This document shows, one piece after another, positions 33,309-36,932 of a stretch of 36,932 bases of DNA. The stretch spans positions 1 through 36,932 of the forward strand of contig JAJTGR010000032.1 of assembly GCA_021299375.1 (NCBI GenBank). Direction: 5' to 3'. Numbering within the stretch: the first letter of the stretch is position 1; each line of letters begins with the position of its first letter. Source of the DNA: Gemmatimonadota bacterium (GTDB taxonomy: Bacteria > Gemmatimonadota > Gemmatimonadetes > Gemmatimonadales > Gemmatimonadaceae). The position numbers were made by a program, and so were the translations under genes. A model generated the notes under the pieces. That model was not told the DNA's origin, did no database searches, and was given only the letters and a program-made list of their open reading frames with translations.

Positions 33309-34547
33309 ATGCGAAACACGATGAAGGTCCTGACGGCGGTCGTGTCGCTCGGCCTCACGGCCGCCTGCGGCAACTTCGATCGCCTGCTCACGGTGCAGAC
33401 CCCGAGCCGTCTGGCCGAAGAGGCATTTCTGGCGCCGGCCAACGCGGCACTCATGTCGGCCAGCGCCGTGGCCGACTACGAATGCGCGCTGGGTGGCTAC
33501 GTGGTGGCCAGCGGACTGGCCGCCGGCGAGCTCGTGGATGCCACGCAGACGGCGGCGCGCTGGAACTACGACCGCCGCAACGTGGAAGCCGTGGATGCCC
33601 TCTACTCGACGAGCGGTTGTGAAGGGATCGGGGTGTACACGCCCATCAATACGGCGCGCTACACCAACGATCAGGCGGTGCAGCGGCTCTCCGAATGGAC
33701 CGACGCGCAGGTCCCCAATCGGCAGCGTCTCATCGCCCTGAACTCGGCCATGGCGGGCTTCAGCCTCGTGCTGCTGGGTGAGGGTTTCTGTGAAGGCGTG
33801 ATCGGCCTGGGCAGCGCCCTCACGCCGGCGCAGCTGTTCGACTCGGCGGAGGTGCGCTTCACGCGGGCCATTACCGCGGCCACCGCGGCCGGCGATGCCA
33901 ACGTGCTCAACCTCGCCTACGTGGGCCGGGCGCGCGCGCGCATCAACCGGGGGCAGAAGCCCGGCGCGGCCGACGACGCCGCCCAGGTGCCGGTGGGCTT
34001 CGTGTACAATGCCACCGCCGACGCCACCATCGGCCGCCGCAACAATCGCATTTTCCAGCAGGTGAACCAGTCGAACGCCACCAGCGTGGCGCCGGCGTAC
34101 CGCACGCTCGGTGACCCGCGCGTGTCGGTCACGGATCTCGGCCGCACGGCGCCGGATCAGATCAACCGGCTGTGGAACCAGAACAAGTTTGCGAGCCTCG
34201 TGGCGACGTATCCCATCGCGACGGGTATCGAGGCGCAGCTCATCCTTGCCGAAGCGCGGGGCGGAGCTGCCGGAGTCGCCATTCTCAACACGCTGCGGGC
34301 CCGAACGGGGGTGGCGCTGCCGCCGCTTACCGCGCAGGAAACGGCCAACGTGGACGCCGCGGTGGCGGAAGAGCGCCGCCGCGAGCTGTTCCTGCAGGGG
34401 AACCGCTGGTTCGATGTGAAGCGCTTCAACCTGCCGCAGGTGCCGGCCGCCGGTACCCTCTACGCCAAGGGCGGTGTCTACGGCGATCAGCGTTGCTGGC
34501 CGTTGCCGGACGTCGAAAAGCTGGCCAACCCGAACTTCGGGCGCTGA
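33309..34547 (+). CDS. SusD/RagB-family outer-membrane lipoprotein
   Basis: A 412-residue lipoprotein: signal MRNTMKVLTAVVSLGL, lipobox L-T-A-A-C20. The helical core and the C-terminal RagB/SusD motif are visible: IEAQLILAEA, VAILNTLRARTGV, and VAEERRRELFLQGNRWFDVKRF, ending with the short WPLPDVEKLANPNF. It is the surface ligand-binding lid of the SusC-like pore. It is short compared with the family (usually 450-600 residues). It starts 5 bases after the susC stop, with no strong ribosome-binding site, suggesting coupled translation. The gene is followed by a strong hairpin. The ligand is unknown. Confidence 0.9.
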   Translation: MRNTMKVLTAVVSLGLTAACGNFDRLLTVQTPSRLAEEAFLAPANAALMSASAVADYECALGGYVVASGLAAGELVDATQTAARWNYDRRNVEAVDALYSTSGCEGIGVYTPINTARYTNDQAVQRLSEWTDAQVPNRQRLIALNSAMAGFSLVLLGEGFCEGVIGLGSALTPAQLFDSAEVRFTRAITAATAAGDANVLNLAYVGRARARINRGQKPGAADDAAQVPVGFVYNATADATIGRRNNRIFQQVNQSNATSVAPAYRTLGDPRVSVTDLGRTAPDQINRLWNQNKFASLVATYPIATGIEAQLILAEARGGAAGVAILNTLRARTGVALPPLTAQETANVDAAVAEERRRELFLQGNRWFDVKRFNLPQVPAAGTLYAKGGVYGDQRCWPLPDVEKLANPNFGR

Positions 34548-34575
34548 GCCGAGCGTCACTCGCTGAGCGAAGTCC

Positions 34576-34603
34576 ACCGGGCCCTCCCAATGGAGGGCCC
34601 GGT
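34576..34603 (+). terminator. Terminator-like hairpin after the SusD-like gene
   Basis: ACCGGGCCCTCC (34576-34587) and GGAGGGCCCGGT (34592-34603), a perfect 12-bp stem with a CAAT loop. No T-tract follows, but position and stability fit a terminator. Confidence 0.6.
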
Positions 34604-34673
34604 CGCATGTGGCGGGTCTGGAACGCCGGGCGGTGTCCTCCCGGCTGGTCTCCCGGCACGGGCTGCGGCGAAG

Positions 34674-34693
34674 ATGCGACGTTCGCGTCGCAT
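34674..34693 (+). other. Perfect hairpin with TTCG loop upstream of etfB
   Basis: ATGCGACG-TTCG-CGTCGCAT: an 8-bp perfect stem closed by a TTCG (UUCG) loop, about 95 bases before the etfB start. It is not followed by Ts. It could be an RNA stability element, the end of a separate short transcript, or a palindromic operator. Confidence 0.4.
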
Positions 34694-34788
34694 TCAAGAG
34701 GGCGGAGCATTGCCCACGCTGGTGCCGCTCCCTAGCTTCCCCCGCGTAGCGTTCCCATCCTCCCTGACATTCGAACGGAGCAACCGCG

Positions 34789-35544
34789 GTGAAGATCGCC
34801 GTGTGCATCAAGCGTGTCCCCGTGATGGAAACCAAGTTCGCGATCGCGGCCGATGGCACGCGTGTGGACGAGGCGGGGCTCAAGTACGACGTCAACGACT
34901 TCGACCTGTGGGCCATCGAAGCGGGGCTGCAGCTCAAGGAAAAGAACAACAACGCCGGCGAGGTCGTCGTGCTCTCCCTCGGCCCGGATTCGGCCCAGGA
35001 GCAGATCCGCAAGGCGCTGGCCATGGGTGCCGACCGTGGGGTGCTGCTGCAGGCGACGGCCACGCCCGCCGATGGACTCGCGGTGGCGCGGGCGCTGGCG
35101 GCCGAGCTCAAGGAGGGCGGCTATGACCTCGTGCTCTTCGGGCGCATCGCCATCGACTCCATGAACCAGATGACGGGGCCCATGGTGGCCGAGCTGCTCG
35201 ACCTCCCGTGCGTCACCAACGTGTGCAAGCTGGAGATCAGCGGCGGCACCGGGCGTGCCGAGCGCCAGCTCGAAGGCGCGACGGAGGTGGTGGAGTTCCC
35301 GCTCCCGGCGCTGCTCACCATCGACGATGGGCTCAACAAGGAGCGTCTCCCGTCGCTCAAGGGCATCATGGCCGCCAAGAAGAAGCCGCTCGACGTGAAG
35401 CCGGCGCAGCTCGGCGAGATCACGGTGAGTGTGGCGAAGATGGTGCTGCCCCCGGAGCGTGCGGCCGGGCGCATTCTGGGCGACAGTGCCGCCGCGGTGC
35501 CCGAACTGGTGCGTCTCCTCCAGACCGAAGCGAAGGTGCTCTGA
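34789..35544 (+). CDS. etfB: Electron transfer flavoprotein subunit beta
   Basis: A 251-residue EtfB. It begins MKIAVCIKRVPVMETKF, with the AMP/FAD-binding region NDFDLWAIEAGLQLKE, LSLGPDSAQEQIRKALAMGADRG, and DLVLFGRIAIDSMNQMTGPMVAELL; the later EGATEVVEFPLPALLTIDDGLNKERLPSLKGIMAAKKK is the recognition-loop and signature region of the subunit. It pairs with EtfA to carry electrons from acyl-CoA dehydrogenases to the quinone pool. The start is a GTG with CGGAG 8 bases upstream. etfA follows after a 2-base gap. The usual partner dehydrogenase could be the glutaryl-CoA-type enzyme at 26703. Confidence 0.95.
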   Translation: MKIAVCIKRVPVMETKFAIAADGTRVDEAGLKYDVNDFDLWAIEAGLQLKEKNNNAGEVVVLSLGPDSAQEQIRKALAMGADRGVLLQATATPADGLAVARALAAELKEGGYDLVLFGRIAIDSMNQMTGPMVAELLDLPCVTNVCKLEISGGTGRAERQLEGATEVVEFPLPALLTIDDGLNKERLPSLKGIMAAKKKPLDVKPAQLGEITVSVAKMVLPPERAAGRILGDSAAAVPELVRLLQTEAKVL

Positions 35545-35546
35545 CC

Positions 35547-36536
35547 ATGGCGAACGTTCTCGTTTTCGCAGAGGTGCGCGGCGGTGAGCTGCGCAAGGTG
35601 GCCTTCGAGGCGGTGACGGCGGCGCGGCAGCTGGCCGAGCTCGCGGGCGGCGGCAGCGTACATGCGCTGCTCGCCGGCGCGGCGGGCATCGCCGACAAGG
35701 CCGAAGCGCTGGCGCAGTACGGCGCCGACCGCATACTGGTGCTGGAGCACGAGGGCTTCGCGCAGTACAACCCGGAGGCGCTCGCGGCCACGCTGGCCCA
35801 GCGCCTGGGTAGCGGCACGTACGGCTACGCGGTCTTCAGCGCCACCGCCCAGGGGCGCGACCTCTCGCCGCGTGTGGCAGCCAAGGTCGGTGCCGGGCTC
35901 GCGCCCGACCTCACCAGCTTCACCGTCGACGGCGGAGCCGTATACGGCCAGCACTTCCACATGAACGGCAAGACCATCGCCACGCTTGCCCTCCGGGGCG
36001 CGCCGGCGGTGCTGTCGGTACGCCCGGCGGCGTTCCAGCCCACCGTCAACGCGAAGCCACTGGTCACCGAGGCCATCACGTCGGCCGCCGATCCGTCGGC
36101 GTCGCGCGTGAAGGTGGTGGCGCTCAAGCAGGGCAACACGGGCACGATCGACCTCAACGACGCCCCGGTGATCGTGGCCGGTGGCCGTGGCCTCAAGGCG
36201 CCCGAGCACTTCAAGCTGTGCGAAGACCTCGCCGATGCGTTCGGCAACGCCGCCGTGGGCGCCACGCGCGCCGTAACGGACGAAGGGTGGCGTCCGCACG
36301 CCGACCAGATTGGCCAGACGGGGCGCAACGTGAGCCCCGACCTGTACATCGCGGTCGGCATCTCCGGGGCCATTCAGCATCTGGCAGGCATGCGCACGTC
36401 CAAGACCATCGTCGCGATCAACAAGGACAAAGACGCGCCGATCTTCAAGATCGCCGACTACGGCATCGTCGGCGATGTGTTCGAGGTCATGCCGGCGCTC
36501 ACCGCGGCCGTCAGGCAGGCCAAGGCGCACGGCTGA
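35547..36536 (+). CDS. etfA: Electron transfer flavoprotein subunit alpha
   Basis: A 329-residue EtfA. The N-terminal domain (MANVLVFAEVRGGELRK) is followed by the FAD-binding C-terminal domain with APVIVAGGRGLKAPEHF, RAVTDEGWRPHADQIGQTGR, the FAD signature VSPDLYIAVGISGAIQHLAGM, and NKDKDAPIFKIADYGIVGDVFEVMPAL. The length is typical. It forms the ETF heterodimer with EtfB in the cytoplasm. No ETF:quinone oxidoreductase gene is in the window. A terminator follows about 22 bases after the stop. Confidence 0.96.
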   Translation: MANVLVFAEVRGGELRKVAFEAVTAARQLAELAGGGSVHALLAGAAGIADKAEALAQYGADRILVLEHEGFAQYNPEALAATLAQRLGSGTYGYAVFSATAQGRDLSPRVAAKVGAGLAPDLTSFTVDGGAVYGQHFHMNGKTIATLALRGAPAVLSVRPAAFQPTVNAKPLVTEAITSAADPSASRVKVVALKQGNTGTIDLNDAPVIVAGGRGLKAPEHFKLCEDLADAFGNAAVGATRAVTDEGWRPHADQIGQTGRNVSPDLYIAVGISGAIQHLAGMRTSKTIVAINKDKDAPIFKIADYGIVGDVFEVMPALTAAVRQAKAHG

Positions 36537-36557
36537 TCGCGCCTCGGCGCGGGTTGC

Positions 36558-36613
36558 GGTCGCCGTTTCCTCCTCCGGATCGCAGGGGCGGGGAGCGGCG
36601 ACCTTCTCATTTT
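36558..36613 (+). terminator. Rho-independent terminator of etfBA
   Basis: GGTCGCCG (36558-36565) pairs with CGGCGACC (36596-36603), with further CCTCC/GGGG pairing inside, followed by TTCTCATTTT (36604-36613). Confidence 0.65.
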
Positions 36614-36932
36614 GGCTCGTCAGGGTTTCGCGAGGGGGGGCGTTCGGTTGGGCGGCGGCCAGACTGGAGCGCCCGCCGGCGGCCGGGGGCGTCAGGCGCC
36701 CCCCCGGCATCCCGCGCCGTGTGAATGGTGCCCGGTCGTACGGGCCCGGCGCGATGGCGTCCTGGCCCTCCCGCGGGGGAGCGATCTACGACCACCGGCT
36801 CACCCCGGGTGCTCCACCCGAGGAGCGCGCGCGGCTGGCCTGCCGAGCAGGTCGATCCTGCCGTTCTCCCGTTGTGGATCGCGACGCCTCACGCCGCCCG
36901 CCTCACGCCGCCCGCCTCACGGCGCCCGCCTC
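36614..36932. other. GC-rich end region with no assignable gene
   Basis: About 320 bases. Two plus-strand frames, from ATG 36725 and ATG 36754, stay open to the window edge; neither shows a motif or ribosome-binding site, so a gene start here is unproven. A small perfect hairpin (CGGGTG-CTC-CACCCG, 36806-36820) and the terminal 14-bp repeat are the only structures seen. Confidence 0.4.
36886..36932. repeat. 14-bp tandem repeat running off the window
   Basis: GCCTCACGCCGCCC at 36886-36899 and 36900-36913, a variant GCCTCACGGCGCCC at 36914-36927, and GCCTC at 36928-36932. The array continues beyond the edge, so its copy number is unknown. The unit is not a multiple of three, so it is probably not coding in a fixed frame. 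Confidence 0.85.

Noticed and set aside
36886-36932. Possible CRISPR array at the right edge
   Set aside because: The repeat unit is 14 bp in direct tandem with no spacers and no cas genes nearby, so it is a simple tandem repeat.

Overview
The window looks like chromosomal DNA from a high-GC, Gram-negative, mostly aerobic bacterium, most likely a member of the Gemmatimonadota (Gemmatimonas-like). That is an inference from the mix of genes: a SusC/SusD outer-membrane pair (Bacteroidota-style) in a roughly 68-70% GC background, a BTAD/AAA/TPR regulator, a Ser/Thr kinase with C-terminal add-on domains, many lipoproteins, and several genes without Shine-Dalgarno sequences. No rRNA, tRNA, CRISPR array, integrase, transposase or replication origin was seen.

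Layout. 1-4388: the 3' part of an HD-GYP phosphodiesterase gene converges on a large BTAD/AAA regulator gene. This left end is clearly poorer in GC up to about 2.65 kb, and the change falls inside the regulator. 4601-6178: a MoxR-type ATPase and a BsuPI-domain lipoprotein, both on the minus strand. 6443-9763: an F-type ATPase operon holding atpZ, atpI, atpB, atpE, atpF and atpH; it stops at a terminator with no F1 alpha, gamma, beta or epsilon gene. 9826-14907: five co-directional sugar genes (cupin, RmlA-like nucleotidyltransferase, GH109/Gfo-Idh-MocA protein, second nucleotidyltransferase, GHMP sugar kinase). 14897-17427: divergent M20 peptidase and MFS transporter. 17504-21108: ybdD and cstA on the minus strand, split by an unrecognised plus-strand gene. 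21253-25851: an isocitrate dehydrogenase-type enzyme and a calcineurin-like phosphoesterase converge on a Ser/Thr kinase gene, which is divergent from an SprT-like gene. 25942-26554: a decayed lipoprotein gene. 26703-27941: a glutaryl-CoA dehydrogenase-like enzyme with a strong terminator.

28039-29974 is a minus-strand trio of exported proteins of moderately lower GC: a small Cys-rich secreted protein, a beta-propeller lipoprotein and a thioredoxin-fold lipoprotein. It lies divergent to the SusC/SusD pair (30238-34547). 34789-36536 encodes both electron-transfer flavoprotein subunits, the natural electron acceptor of the acyl-CoA dehydrogenase 7 kb upstream. The last 320 bases are GC-rich, with no gene I can assign, and end in a 14-bp tandem repeat that runs off the window.

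The most interesting parts are the Cys-rich/propeller/thioredoxin trio beside SusCD, the sugar cluster whose kinase has an altered sugar-binding motif, the ATPase operon cut off after atpH with hairpins around the c-subunit gene, and the composition break inside the regulator gene.
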